NCBI RefSeq assembly: GCF_002377945.1
Contig: NZ_DFQV01000017.1
Span: 113,596-177,595 of the forward strand
DNA: 64,000 bases
DNA from: Psychrobacter sp. UBA3480
Lineage (GTDB): Bacteria > Pseudomonadota > Gammaproteobacteria > Pseudomonadales > Moraxellaceae
Reading direction: 5' to 3'
Within the stretch, counting starts at the first letter, position 1, and each line of letters opens with the position of its first letter. Under the pieces are notes generated by a model that ran no database searches, was not told where the DNA came from, and was given only the letters and a program-made list of their open reading frames with translations. A program made the translations under genes and the position numbers. Positions 55,421-64,000 of the stretch are shown one piece after another.

Positions 55421-56087
55421 ACTTGCCTCACTGGTTGATCATTGCTGGTTGCTCACTGTTATCTTTCACGACTAACACTGCGCTATACCATGATTTATCA
55501 CTACTGGTTTATCAAGGCATTGGCCTATAAATCAAGCCCCCTAGTATAAGACATTCGCCGTTTGGTTGCCGAGACTTTTGTCTTACTGGTGCAGCAATGT
55601 ATGCGCCCTCAACCCAAGCCATTCATATTACGAGATTATTTTGTTACTAAGTGCATCAGATGCACAGTCATGCCTTGAATAATGCTGTCACCATGACAAT
55701 AAAGTAAAACGTTGTCAGCACAATTAATGGCTAACTCACCATATCTATGTAACGACGAACGCTCCTATAAAATGACATTTTTGGTCAAAACCATAACAAA
55801 CGATGCCTGTTACTTAACACTGATTTGATTTAGATTTGCTTAGTCCTATAAAAAATAGTCGTAGGAACGACAAACAATATAAAGCCAAACAATAATAGAA
55901 AATGAATAACTAGGCTGGCATAACTTTTACCTTATCAATGTATGTACCTTTTATAAAAACACTACTTATAACAACATCATAAATTTAGAATTATTCACGT
56001 TTTAACCAACCACTTTACTGATCTGTATTTACTTTTGACTTGAGATATTTCCCAATCCCCTTTTAGCAAATAGGAAACCTGTAACCG
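55421..56087. promoter_or_regulatory. Divergent region between the YajR-type gene and uvrA
   Basis: A 667-base gap with no supported ORF. Promoters of both divergent genes must lie here. I see no LexA-type SOS box (CTG-N10-CAG) of convincing form near uvrA; Moraxellaceae usually lack a classical LexA. No repeat of the dispersed family is present. Confidence 0.45.
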
Positions 56088-58994
56088 ATGGCACATGACC
56101 ATATCGCAATACGCGGCGCACGTACTCATAATTTAAAAAACATCGATTTAGACATTCCACGAGATAAATTCGTGGTAATCACTGGCCTATCTGGCTCTGG
56201 TAAATCTTCGTTGGCATTTGACACGCTATATGCGGAAGGGCAACGTCGTTATGTCGAGAGCTTATCGGCATACGCTCGTCAGTTCCTCTCGCAAATGGAG
56301 AAACCTGATGTCGATAGCATCGAGGGTCTATCCCCTGCGATTGCTATCGAGCAAAAATCAACCAACCATAACCCGCGCTCGACCGTCGGTACGATTACCG
56401 AAATTTATGACTATCTGCGTCTGCTCTATGCACGCATCGGTACGCCATATTGCCCTGAGCATGGTGAGCCAATGGTCGCGCAGTCGGTCACTGAGATGGT
56501 CGATCAAGTCATGGCTTTGCCAGACGACACTAAGATTATGATCTTGGCACCGGTCATTCGTGAGCGTAAAGGTGAACATACCGTCTTACTTGAGCAGCTG
56601 ATTGGGCAAGGTTTTGTCCGTGTGCGCGTCGACGGTGATGTCTATGACACTGATGAGCTACCGACTCTGGATAAGAAGAAAAAACACACCATCGAAGTGG
56701 TGGTTGATCGCTTTAAAGTCCGTGACGACTTGGGCAACCGTGTCGCTGAGAGCTTAGAGACGGCTCTACGTCTAGGTCAAGGACTGGTCACGCTGCACTT
56801 TATGGATGGCAACCCAAAGGAAGGCGGTGACGAAAACCAAGTGATGTCAGCCAAGCATTCATGCCCTGTTTGTGATCGTGCAGTGCCTGAGCTTGAACCA
56901 CGTATGTTCAGTTTTAACAATCCCTATGGCGCATGCCCAAGCTGTGATGGTCTTGGTAAACGTCAATATTTCGCCGCTGAAAAATTGATTACCCATCATG
57001 AGAAGTCACTTAACCAAGGCGCAATAAATGGTTGGGACAAGCGTCATGCGTACTATTTCGGTTTGCTTAGCACTGTCTGTAAGCATTTCAAAATTGACAT
57101 GGATGCACCGTGGCAGGACCTGTCAAAAGAACAGCAAGACCTAATCATGCATGGCTCTGGTAAAGAAAAACTGACCTTTAACTTTACCGATGAGCGCGGT
57201 CGCAAAACGAACAAGACTGTACCGTTCGAAGGTGTCCTTCCTTACCTAGAGCGTCGTTATGCCAAGACGCAAAGTAACCTTGTCCGTGACGAGTTAGCTA
57301 AATATCTGGCTGATACCACTTGTAACGTCTGTGACGGCGCGCGCCTGAATGAAATCTCACGCAATGTCCGTGTTGATGATCAGACCATTGCAGAAATCGT
57401 TAAGCTGTCTATCGGTGATGCGGCTGACTATTATAAAACGCTAAAGATTGGCGGTCATAAAGGTGAAGTCGCCGAAAAAATCTTTAAAGAGATTAATGAG
57501 CGCTTAAACTTTCTCGTCAGCGTCGGGCTTGATTATTTAACACTCGCCCGCTCTGCCGAGACGTTATCGGGCGGTGAAGCACAGCGTATTCGTCTAGCCA
57601 GCCAAATCGGTGCTGGTCTGATGGGTGTGATGTACGTACTTGATGAGCCATCAATCGGTCTGCATCAGCGTGACAATGATCGTCTGCTAAAAACCCTAAC
57701 GCGCCTGCGTGACTTGGGCAATACGGTACTGGTCGTAGAGCATGATGAAGATGCGATTCGCCAAGCAGATCACGTCATCGATATCGGTATCGGTGCAGGC
57801 GTGCACGGCGGTCATGTCATCGCTCAAGGTACGGTCGATGACATCATGGCAAACAAAGAATCGCTGACTGGGCAATATATGTCTGGTAAGAAAAAAATCG
57901 AGATTCCAACTGTGCGTCATAAAGCCAAAACCATCGATGTGGAAGTCAAAGGTAAGGCTAAAGCCAAGAAAGTACCGATGACCATCGAGCTAAAAGGCGC
58001 GTCAGGTAACAACCTACATGATGTAGATTTGACCATTCCTGTTGGTATCATGACTTGTGTGACGGGTGTCTCAGGTTCGGGTAAATCGACCTTGATTAAC
58101 CGTACGCTTATGCCACTGGCAGCGACACAGTTAAACAATGCTTCAACGCTGATTGCCGATAAGTTTGAAAGCATCAGTGGTCTTGAGCATTTGGACAAAA
58201 TGGTCGATATCGATCAAAGCCCAATCGGCCGTACGCCGCGCTCAAACCCAGCGACTTATACTGGCGTGTTTACCCCTGTGCGTGAGATGTTTGCCCAGAC
58301 CCAAGAAGCGCGTGCTCGTGGTTACAAGCCTGGTCGCTTTAGTTTCAACGTAAAAGGCGGACGCTGTGAGATGTGCCAAGGTGATGGTCTTATCAAAGTT
58401 GAGATGCATTTCCTACCTGATATGTATGTGCCCTGTGATACCTGTGAGGGCAAGCGCTACAACCGCGAGACGCTAGAGATTCACTATAAAGGCAAAACCA
58501 TCGCTGATGTGCTCGATATGACTGTTGAAGATGCCGTTGAGTTCTTCTCAGCGATACCAGCGATCTATCGTCGCCTGCAAGCATTGATGGATGTCGGTCT
58601 GAGCTACATCCGCTTGGGTCAGTCTGCGCCAACACTATCAGGTGGTGAGGCGCAACGTGTCAAACTGGCGCGTGAGCTTGCCAAACGCGATACGGGACAG
58701 ACGCTGTATATCTTGGATGAGCCAACCACTGGTTTGCATTTCCATGATATCGATAAGCTGCTCAATATCTTGCATGCCCTACGCGATAAAGGTAATACTA
58801 TCGTCGTCATCGAGCATAACTTGGATGTTATCAAGACGGCGGATTGGGTGATCGACTTAGGCCCTGAAGGCGGTAAAGGTGGCGGTATGATCATCGCTGA
58901 AGGTACACCTGAGGAAGTGGCTGAGGTCAAAGAATCCTACACGGGTATATTCTTAAAGCCAATGCTTGAACAAGGTATGAAAGAAGTCAGCTAA
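56088..58994 (+). CDS. uvrA: Excinuclease ABC subunit A
   Basis: UvrA of 968 residues, the DNA damage sensor of nucleotide excision repair. Two ABC ATPase modules are complete: Walker [16 protein letters not shown] (about 33) and [15 protein letters not shown] (about 660), signatures [16 protein letters not shown] and [16 protein letters not shown]. Zinc-finger cysteines occur in [32 protein letters not shown] and [20 protein letters not shown] with [10 protein letters not shown] short Lys-rich insert (about 600-640) makes it slightly longer than the usual 940. TAGGAAACC precedes the ATG. A terminator follows. Confidence 0.98.
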   Translation: MAHDHIAIRGARTHNLKNIDLDIPRDKFVVITGLSGSGKSSLAFDTLYAEGQRRYVESLSAYARQFLSQMEKPDVDSIEGLSPAIAIEQKSTNHNPRSTVGTITEIYDYLRLLYARIGTPYCPEHGEPMVAQSVTEMVDQVMALPDDTKIMILAPVIRERKGEHTVLLEQLIGQGFVRVRVDGDVYDTDELPTLDKKKKHTIEVVVDRFKVRDDLGNRVAESLETALRLGQGLVTLHFMDGNPKEGGDENQVMSAKHSCPVCDRAVPELEPRMFSFNNPYGACPSCDGLGKRQYFAAEKLITHHEKSLNQGAINGWDKRHAYYFGLLSTVCKHFKIDMDAPWQDLSKEQQDLIMHGSGKEKLTFNFTDERGRKTNKTVPFEGVLPYLERRYAKTQSNLVRDELAKYLADTTCNVCDGARLNEISRNVRVDDQTIAEIVKLSIGDAADYYKTLKIGGHKGEVAEKIFKEINERLNFLVSVGLDYLTLARSAETLSGGEAQRIRLASQIGAGLMGVMYVLDEPSIGLHQRDNDRLLKTLTRLRDLGNTVLVVEHDEDAIRQADHVIDIGIGAGVHGGHVIAQGTVDDIMANKESLTGQYMSGKKKIEIPTVRHKAKTIDVEVKGKAKAKKVPMTIELKGASGNNLHDVDLTIPVGIMTCVTGVSGSGKSTLINRTLMPLAATQLNNASTLIADKFESISGLEHLDKMVDIDQSPIGRTPRSNPATYTGVFTPVREMFAQTQEARARGYKPGRFSFNVKGGRCEMCQGDGLIKVEMHFLPDMYVPCDTCEGKRYNRETLEIHYKGKTIADVLDMTVEDAVEFFSAIPAIYRRLQALMDVGLSYIRLGQSAPTLSGGEAQRVKLARELAKRDTGQTLYILDEPTTGLHFHDIDKLLNILHALRDKGNTIVVIEHNLDVIKTADWVIDLGPEGGKGGGMIIAEGTPEEVAEVKESYTGIFLKPMLEQGMKEVS

Positions 58995-59015
58995 TACCGT
59001 TAGTCCTGATTGATA

Positions 59016-59047
59016 AAAGGCCACTTTTTATAGGGTGGCCTTTTTTA
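59016..59047 (+). terminator. Terminator after uvrA
   Basis: AAAAGGCCAC/GTGGCCTTTT forms the stem, followed by T6. It lies 22 bases past the uvrA stop. Confidence 0.9.
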
Positions 59048-59306
59048 TTGGTTGGTATAAGGCAAAGCGCAAACTATAAGCTATGAATGAAAATCGATAT
59101 ATAGAGTAAAACTTAAGTTATTTCGCTACGTTACCTTTCTTAATATTTATTAAAGATACTTAAAAGTTAAATGTATTAGTATTTAAATAGTTAGGTATGA
59201 CGTGTAGATATATACGATATAGAAATAACTGGTTAATAACGATATAGCCAACGCAAATTGACGTTACTCATTCTTGTATGACCTCTGAAACTCTTAAGGA
59301 ATTCTT

Positions 59307-59582
59307 ATGAAAAAATTACTGTTTATTGTCTTGGCATCTACTGTTGGCGTTAGCGCCTGCGCGTCAAGCGGCACATCAAATGGCACAAGCGATCGCAACC
59401 ATCAAAGACCTGCGATGTCTGCTGATATGAAGCAAGCCATGGATGACTGTGCTCAACGAGCTGGCGTAAAAATGTCTAAAGAGAATCGTCCAAGCCAAAG
59501 TGATATGAAAAAACTAGAAGCCTGTATGACTGTAAAAGGGTATAAAAAACCTGAAGGACATGGTCAAGGCCGTCCGCAATAA
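59307..59582 (+). CDS. Small putative lipoprotein, 91 residues
   Basis: A 91-residue exported protein with a lipoprotein signal (MKKLLFIVLASTVGVSAC, Cys18), a Ser/Thr/Gly/Asn-rich linker and a polar helical domain with two cysteines (QAMDDCAQRAGVKMSKENR and KKLEACMTVKGYKKP), which could form a disulfide. The layout resembles small secreted proteins of the PsiF type, although I cannot assign the family. AAGGAATTC precedes the ATG. It has its own terminator at 59609-59641. The C-terminal GHGQGRPQ tail is low complexity. Confidence 0.82.
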   Translation: MKKLLFIVLASTVGVSACASSGTSNGTSDRNHQRPAMSADMKQAMDDCAQRAGVKMSKENRPSQSDMKKLEACMTVKGYKKPEGHGQGRPQ

Positions 59583-59608
59583 TTAGCATTTTTTAGATGA
59601 TTAATGAT

Positions 59609-59641
59609 AAAAGGCTACTCTATTAGGGAGTGGCCTTTTTT
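59609..59641 (+). terminator. Terminator after the small lipoprotein gene
   Basis: AAAAGGCTACTC pairs with GGAGTGGCCTTTT and ends in a T6 run, 26 bases past the stop. Confidence 0.88.
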
Positions 59642-59710
59642 GTTGGGTGAGGTTTTAAATTTGGTGCTAATATAATTGCTATTCTAAGAACATCTATAGG
59701 ACAGTTATCA

Positions 59711-61555
59711 ATGGCAAATTTAGAAAATCTTGAAAAACGACTTGCAGATCTAATTGATAAAGAAAGCTCATTTGCTATTGCACTAACTGGCGAATGGGGA
59801 ATTGGTAAGACACAATTTTGGAAAGATTTCTACGAGAAAAATCATAAAAATTTGGGTGTCAATAAATATTCTTATGTCTCTTTATTCGGCATTGACTCAA
59901 TAGATGCTTTGAAGTTCGAGATTGCACTTAGTACTCATGCTACTACTCAAAAGAAGGACTACCTTACTGGACTGAAAGGTATATTTAAGAAAGGATTGGA
60001 TGCTATAGATTTACCAAAACTCGAAGGTACGGGTGTCACTTTGTCTCTTGGTAAAGGCTTAATTAGCAGTGCCATTACCAGTCTTATTGGAGATACTTTG
60101 ATTTGCATTGACGATATTGAAAGGCTATCTAAAAACTTAGACATTAAAGATGTGATGGGTTTAGTGAATCATTTAAGCTTAGAAAAAAACTGTAAAGTAG
60201 TAGTGATATTACACGAAGGTAAAGCAGATAAAGAATTTAGAGAATATAAGGAAAAAGTGTTTGATGAAGTATTAGTTTTAGATGACTCATTATCAATTAT
60301 TAAAGATAAAATTAGTGATATCGATACATTTCCTATTTACGAAAAATTCTATCAAACTATGGGTGTTAGAAATCTTAGATTTTATCAGCGCGCTCAGAAG
60401 GTTTATCATGAAATAATAAAACACTCATCATCACTATCAAAGTTGAGCAAAGAAGAAATCCTAAGACAAATTCTTATTATCAAGCTTGTTAATGACATTC
60501 CTGAATTTCTTGATGTCGATATGAAAGAGTTAGAAACATATTTTTCTGAAGATAGTCTCGATGACCGATTAGATATCTTTTTAAAAAGCGATAATGATGC
60601 GTTAAAAGCGAAGGTTAGAACTAAAAAAGATGATGTAGAGGAAAAGCTTTCAAGATTCTATCCTAACTTTCGTATGGAGGGATGGACTGAAATTGTTATC
60701 GAACTGATTACGCATATTGATATAGATAGTGAAAAATTTGAAAGACTGCTAAACCAAGACTTAATCAATGAAGAAGCTTTAGAAAGTGATAGAGAAAAGA
60801 AAGATTTGATGGCTGAATATCGTAATTTAAACTCAGATCAAAGCTTCAATCAGAGACTGTTTGACAATATTAAGGATAGGATAGATAGAGAAGCATTCCC
60901 TAATTTAAGCTTCTATTATAATATACTCGAAAAAAATGGTTCTCCTGAGTTAGCCAAAAAATTTGAAGAGTTAGTGAAACAATATATAGAGGACAAAGTC
61001 AAGAAAGGACCAAGCGAGTGGTTTATAGGAGATTATTACCTTAGAATCCCTGTACCTCCTGATATTTTTTATAAGTTCCTTTTGCAGACCATTAGTAATC
61101 AGAAAAAGGGACTAGCTCTAAATACTGATGCTAGCACTCTATCCGAAATTTTTATGCGATTTTGCAAACATGGAAATGATAGCGAGGATTTTTTTGAAGC
61201 CATACAAAATATTAGTAAAGAAAATTTCAGTTCTGTTGTTTGGCAACCGCTTGATGATGGAATAGATAGAATTAGATATGTTCGAGAATTGCTAAAACAC
61301 CCTGCTTTTAAAGTTGAGATTGCCAAATTTAACAATGAAGATAGAATTGATACAGCGATTTGGTATTATCAAGAGCTGGTAAATGCTCAAAAGCTATCTC
61401 CTTTTATCCGTCAACCAGTTGTTATTCAAAGCAAATTAAATGAAGTTAAGCAATGGACTCTAGAGTTGCTCCAAAAGCGGATCGTAGAGAAGCCGAATAG
61501 TAAAGCAGCTATCGAACATCTTTTAGAACTTACGAATAATTTAGAGAAGATGTAA
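59711..61555 (+). CDS. KAP-type P-loop NTPase, lone gene, probably acquired
   Basis: A 614-residue protein with a P-loop NTPase domain in the first half. Walker A is GEWGIGKTQFWKDF (near residues 27-40) and Walker B TLICIDDIERLSKNLDIKDV (near 128-147). GEWGIGKT and IDDIERL are typical of the KAP family of STAND-like NTPases, several of which act in phage defence. Unlike many KAP proteins it has no obvious transmembrane insert. The C-terminal 350 residues are helical and unrecognised. It is visibly AT-rich: the sampled 60 bases at 60241 have 14 G/C against 30 in the line at 57721 (uvrA). It stands alone between conserved genes and is followed by a structured non-coding element. A defence role is inferred. 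Confidence 0.8.
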   Translation: MANLENLEKRLADLIDKESSFAIALTGEWGIGKTQFWKDFYEKNHKNLGVNKYSYVSLFGIDSIDALKFEIALSTHATTQKKDYLTGLKGIFKKGLDAIDLPKLEGTGVTLSLGKGLISSAITSLIGDTLICIDDIERLSKNLDIKDVMGLVNHLSLEKNCKVVVILHEGKADKEFREYKEKVFDEVLVLDDSLSIIKDKISDIDTFPIYEKFYQTMGVRNLRFYQRAQKVYHEIIKHSSSLSKLSKEEILRQILIIKLVNDIPEFLDVDMKELETYFSEDSLDDRLDIFLKSDNDALKAKVRTKKDDVEEKLSRFYPNFRMEGWTEIVIELITHIDIDSEKFERLLNQDLINEEALESDREKKDLMAEYRNLNSDQSFNQRLFDNIKDRIDREAFPNLSFYYNILEKNGSPELAKKFEELVKQYIEDKVKKGPSEWFIGDYYLRIPVPPDIFYKFLLQTISNQKKGLALNTDASTLSEIFMRFCKHGNDSEDFFEAIQNISKENFSSVVWQPLDDGIDRIRYVRELLKHPAFKVEIAKFNNEDRIDTAIWYYQELVNAQKLSPFIRQPVVIQSKLNEVKQWTLELLQKRIVEKPNSKAAIEHLLELTNNLEKM

Positions 61556-61582
61556 CAGTAATACTAAATAGTTGCCTTGAGA

Positions 61583-61755
61583 CGAGGTTTAACCCCGACT
61601 GTAACAGTTATCCTTGGTTGACCACTGGATTGCGGTGACTTAGCTAGGAGCAATATCGAGACAACAGGAATGCTACTGGCTATTAGTCATCGCTCTAGTG
61701 GGCGACCAAGATATTAGCGAAAAGTGGGATTGGATCTCTATGAAGACGCCGTAGA
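61583..61755. ncRNA. Strongly folded non-coding element after the KAP gene
   Basis: Nested arms form one long hairpin: 61613-61626 with 61697-61710 (14 positions, one mismatch, one G-U), 61632-61640 with 61685-61693 (9 pairs), 61641-61647 with 61676-61682 (7 pairs) and 61649-61652 with 61671-61674 (4 pairs). A small GACTG/CAGTT hairpin lies at 61587-61599. The element is not a terminator, as it lacks a T-run, and has no ORF. It could be a remnant of an IS110-type bridge RNA, a retron-like msd, or an unknown RNA; no transposase or reverse transcriptase gene is present. Strand is not certain. Confidence 0.45.
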
Positions 61756-62037
61756 CTAAACAAACTCCTTCTCAATATTCATCACCCTTGCATCTACCGT
61801 ACGTTCTAGCTTTTCCTCAATTTGACTACATTGCGACTCAACCTCACGTTTAGACAGGCCAACGATCACAAACGTCCATTCGCTGGCATCATGCCGATCA
61901 CGCTCGCCGCTCTCACAGACCGCAACACTTGGCGTATTGCCAAAGCGCGCGTGCAAGCCGCCCATACGGTGGCGTTTCTCTTTTAGAGAACCACAGCCGG
62001 GCAATGAAAACGTCAATGTCAAAATAGCGATATGCAT
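61756..62037 (-). CDS. DUF503 family protein (YlxP-like)
   Basis: A 93-residue protein opening MHIAILTLTFSLPGCGSLKE, then KRHRMGGLHARFGNTPSVAV and EWTFVIVGLSKREVESQCSQ, which is the DUF503 pattern (ferredoxin-like fold, S-L-K-E-K-R motif). Some relatives (YlxP) act as ribosome-binding or assembly factors. I choose the ATG at 62037, with AAGGAG 8 bases away, over the longer frame to 62118. It is on the minus strand, divergent from the ThrE genes. Confidence 0.88.
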   Translation of the reverse strand: MHIAILTLTFSLPGCGSLKEKRHRMGGLHARFGNTPSVAVCESGERDRHDASEWTFVIVGLSKREVESQCSQIEEKLERTVDARVMNIEKEFV

Positions 62038-62170
62038 TTTATACTCCTTGCCAAAAATTTTTATAATAGCAGCCAACATAATATTCGATAATGACTGATA
62101 TTGTCTGCGCGTCAGCACCTATACCCTTTATAATAGTGTATCAATACCAACCAATCTGCGTATCTCACCC

Positions 62171-62959
62171 ATGACCTCTATCAGCTACGTAAAGCAGCAG
62201 CGTATTACTCGACTATGCGTGCGCTGCGGATTACTTCTTATGCAGTATGGCGCTGAGTCTGCCGTGGTGGTGGACTTATCCAAACGCTTGGGGCTTGCCT
62301 TGGGGATGAATAGCGTCGAATGTTCGCTGAACTTTAATGCTATTACCCTAACGACTATCTGTGACGAGCGCTGTATTACCACCACCAGAGATACGATCAA
62401 TCAGAGCATCAATGTCAATTTATTAGTACAGATCCAGCAAATCGTCAACAAGACCGAAGCCACTATCGACCATCATGACTTGATTGACCGCACTACCCTT
62501 GCCTTTGATGAGTTGGATAAGGCCGTATATCCAACATGGTTAGTAAGCGTGTTTGTTGGCGCATCTTGTGCCGCATTTGCTTATCTGAATGGCGGTAGTT
62601 GGTCGATTACGGCGGTGACATTTATCGCTGGCATGGTAGCGATGTTTACTCGGATCTATCTATCCAAGCACCACTTTAACCCCTTTATCACTGTCATTGT
62701 GACGGCATTTATCGCTTCACTGATTGGGGCGACGACTTACTATTTTGATATTGGTAACAATGCGGATATCGCTGTTGCCTCTAGCGTACTGCTATTGGTG
62801 CCAAGCTTTCCTTTGATTAATTCTTTATCCGATATCTTAAAAGGCTATGTCAATATTGGCGTTGGGCGTGCGGTCTTTACCTATATGCTGACCTTGTCCG
62901 CGTGCGTCGGTATCGTGATGGCGCTGGTTTTACTTCGCATACAGCATTGGGGGTTTTAA
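62171..62959 (+). CDS. Threonine/serine exporter, ThrE N-terminal half (DUF1212)
   Basis: A 262-residue protein of the ThrE/YjjP type. A soluble N-terminal domain (ITRLCVRCGLLLMQYGAESAVVVDLSKRLG, about 10-115) precedes five membrane helices, with VYPTWLVSVFVGASCAAFAYLNGG and ASSVLLLVPSFPLINSLSDI, the loop typical of the family. Together with the next gene it makes a split exporter (as YjjP/YjjB in E. coli, where it exports succinate and other acids; ThrE itself exports threonine and serine). Start at 62171 fits MTSISYVKQQRITRL. The downstream gene starts 2 bases after the stop. Confidence 0.9.
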   Translation: MTSISYVKQQRITRLCVRCGLLLMQYGAESAVVVDLSKRLGLALGMNSVECSLNFNAITLTTICDERCITTTRDTINQSINVNLLVQIQQIVNKTEATIDHHDLIDRTTLAFDELDKAVYPTWLVSVFVGASCAAFAYLNGGSWSITAVTFIAGMVAMFTRIYLSKHHFNPFITVIVTAFIASLIGATTYYFDIGNNADIAVASSVLLLVPSFPLINSLSDILKGYVNIGVGRAVFTYMLTLSACVGIVMALVLLRIQHWGF

Positions 62960-62960
62960 G

Positions 62961-63413
62961 ATGTGGTTTATTAAAACCGTCATACTGTCTTGTATCATCA
63001 CCCTTGGTTGGACGCTAATGTTTAGCGTACCCAAACGCTATATCTTGCCGTGTTTACTGATGACCGCATTTGGCTTTGGACTAAAGACAGCACTCGTTTA
63101 TCAACACATTCATATCGTGGTTGCTAGCTTTTTTGGCGCGATGCTTGCTAGCTTTTTGGGTGTGTACTTTTCTAAGAAATATACTCTGCCGCCCAAAGCG
63201 CTCATCTCGCCTAGCGTCATTTGTATGATGCCTGGTATCGCCGCTTATAAGGCGATGGTCAGTATGGTACAGATAGGTTACTTTGGCTTTTCAGACGAGT
63301 TGTTTAGCCAAATGATGGTGTATTTGTTTGAAGCACTATTTGTCACCTCAGGATTGGTACTTGGCTTGTCTATTCCGGGACTGTTATTTTATAGACGTCG
63401 TCCTATTGTATAA
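62961..63413 (+). CDS. Threonine/serine exporter, ThrE C-terminal half (DUF3815)
   Basis: A 150-residue membrane protein with four helices (MWFIKTVILSCIITLGWTLM; LASFLGVYFSKKY; VICMMPGIAAYKAMVSMVQI; ALFVTSGLVLGLSIPGLLFY). It matches the YjjB/DUF3815 half of ThrE exporters. It follows the DUF1212 gene at 2 bases and forms the second subunit. PSVICMMPGIAAY is the conserved family motif. The substrate is not determined from sequence. Confidence 0.9.
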   Translation: MWFIKTVILSCIITLGWTLMFSVPKRYILPCLLMTAFGFGLKTALVYQHIHIVVASFFGAMLASFLGVYFSKKYTLPPKALISPSVICMMPGIAAYKAMVSMVQIGYFGFSDELFSQMMVYLFEALFVTSGLVLGLSIPGLLFYRRRPIV

Positions 63414-63587
63414 ATGGGTTTGAGTAGATTTAAATATCTAAATGCTAGGCTTTTCTTAACCAAGCAGCGTTTATAGTCAAGCGATTCAACATACGCTAAC
63501 CATAAAAAACTTGTAAGATGAATGACAAGACCCATTACAGTAGAGTCAGAAACAGCACCAATAACAACTTAATAAAGAGACCGTATT

Positions 63588-64000
63588 ATGACCAAACATT
63601 ATGACTATATCTCTATTGGCGGCGGTAGCGGCGGCATCGCGTCACTCAACCGTGCAGCCAGTTATGGCAAAAAATGCGCAATTATCGAAGCCAATCAATT
63701 GGGCGGCACGTGTGTAAATTTGGGCTGTGTTCCCAAAAAGGTCATGTGGTATGGCGCCCAAGTGGCTGAAGCTATCCATAAATATGCGCCAGATTATGGT
63801 TTTGATGTTGAGTTAAAAGGTTTTGACTTCCAAAAGCTGGTACAGAGCCGCCAACAATATATCGAAAACATTCACCGCGCTTATGATAACAACTTGGCCA
63901 AAAACGGCGTCGAAGTGATCAAAGGTTTTGCTAAGTTCGTCGATACCAATACCGTCGAAGTAAATGGCGAGCTGATTACCGCTGACCATATTTTGATTGC
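63588..64000 (+). CDS. gorA: Glutathione-disulfide reductase, partial (window ends inside)
   Basis: The first 137 codons are present: an FAD-binding start YDYISIGGGSGGIASLNRAA, then the redox-active disulfide GGTCVNLGCVPKKVMWYGAQ, then GFDFQKLVQSRQQYIENIHR. This is the N-terminus of a class I pyridine nucleotide disulfide reductase, and the GGTCVNLGCVPKKVMW block is the glutathione reductase type. The enzyme reduces oxidised glutathione with NADPH. The ATG is at 63588; an AAAGAGA tract precedes it. The remaining two-thirds lies beyond the window. Confidence 0.93.
   Translation, partial: MTKHYDYISIGGGSGGIASLNRAASYGKKCAIIEANQLGGTCVNLGCVPKKVMWYGAQVAEAIHKYAPDYGFDVELKGFDFQKLVQSRQQYIENIHRAYDNNLAKNGVEVIKGFAKFVDTNTVEVNGELITADHILI

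Noticed and set aside
59711..61755. A retron, with the folded element as msr-msd
   Set aside because: No reverse-transcriptase motif (YxDD) is present in the KAP protein or nearby, so a complete retron is not supported.

Overview
The window looks like a chromosomal segment of a gamma-proteobacterium of the Moraxellaceae, most likely Psychrobacter. This rests on the general character of the proteins, a FimX-type pilus regulator near efp, a split type II secretion locus carrying only gspN-C-D, ssb and uvrA on either side of a YajR-type MFS gene, and about 105-base palindromic repeats scattered between genes. The genus is an inference. Most of the window is ordinary core and metabolic sequence. 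No rRNA, tRNA, CRISPR array or intact insertion sequence was seen.

Layout. 1-4.3 kb: an EamA exporter, a TA-flanked MITE, and a cystine-type amino-acid ABC transporter on the minus strand. 4.3-13.1 kb: a complete histidine-utilisation locus. The repressor gene hutC faces hutU, a YjiH-type membrane protein gene, hutH, hutG and hutI, with a perfect 12-base HutC-type operator in the divergent promoter region. 13.2-16.6 kb: a five-gene cluster (Roadblock/LC7, Aer-type PAS, leaderless PhnD-like binding protein, two unrecognised proteins). I think it is an undescribed cytoplasmic signalling module. 17-24.6 kb: a methyltransferase, a GNAT enzyme, and a molybdenum hydroxylase set (paoABC-like, xdhC, mocA). 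24.9-30.8 kb: nitroreductase, FrnE-like DsbA protein, haloacid dehalogenase, glutathione-dependent formaldehyde dehydrogenase with a divergent LysR gene, and two small proteins.

30.9-35.5 kb: the moxR/DUF58/transglutaminase (tgpA) set. 35.5-42.3 kb: a cytochrome c, fimX, an unrecognised 585-residue protein, epmB and efp; EpmB modifies EF-P. 42.4-46.2 kb: a GAF hybrid histidine kinase, tcdA and a TatD nuclease, followed by a newly noted 57-codon membrane-anchored ORF. 46.7-50.8 kb: gspN-gspC-gspD of type II secretion. 51-59 kb: an H-NS-like protein, a 1-kb AT-rich region without genes, ssb, a DUF3833 lipoprotein, yajR and uvrA. 59.3-64 kb: a small lipoprotein, an AT-rich KAP-type P-loop NTPase gene that looks acquired, a strongly folded non-coding element just after it, a DUF503 protein, a split threonine/serine exporter, and the 5' part of glutathione reductase.

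Most promising for novelty: the Roadblock/PAS/PhnD cluster (13.3-16.6 kb), the lone KAP NTPase with its adjacent structured element (59.7-61.75 kb), and the dispersed palindromic repeat family, one copy of which supplies the end of a coding sequence.
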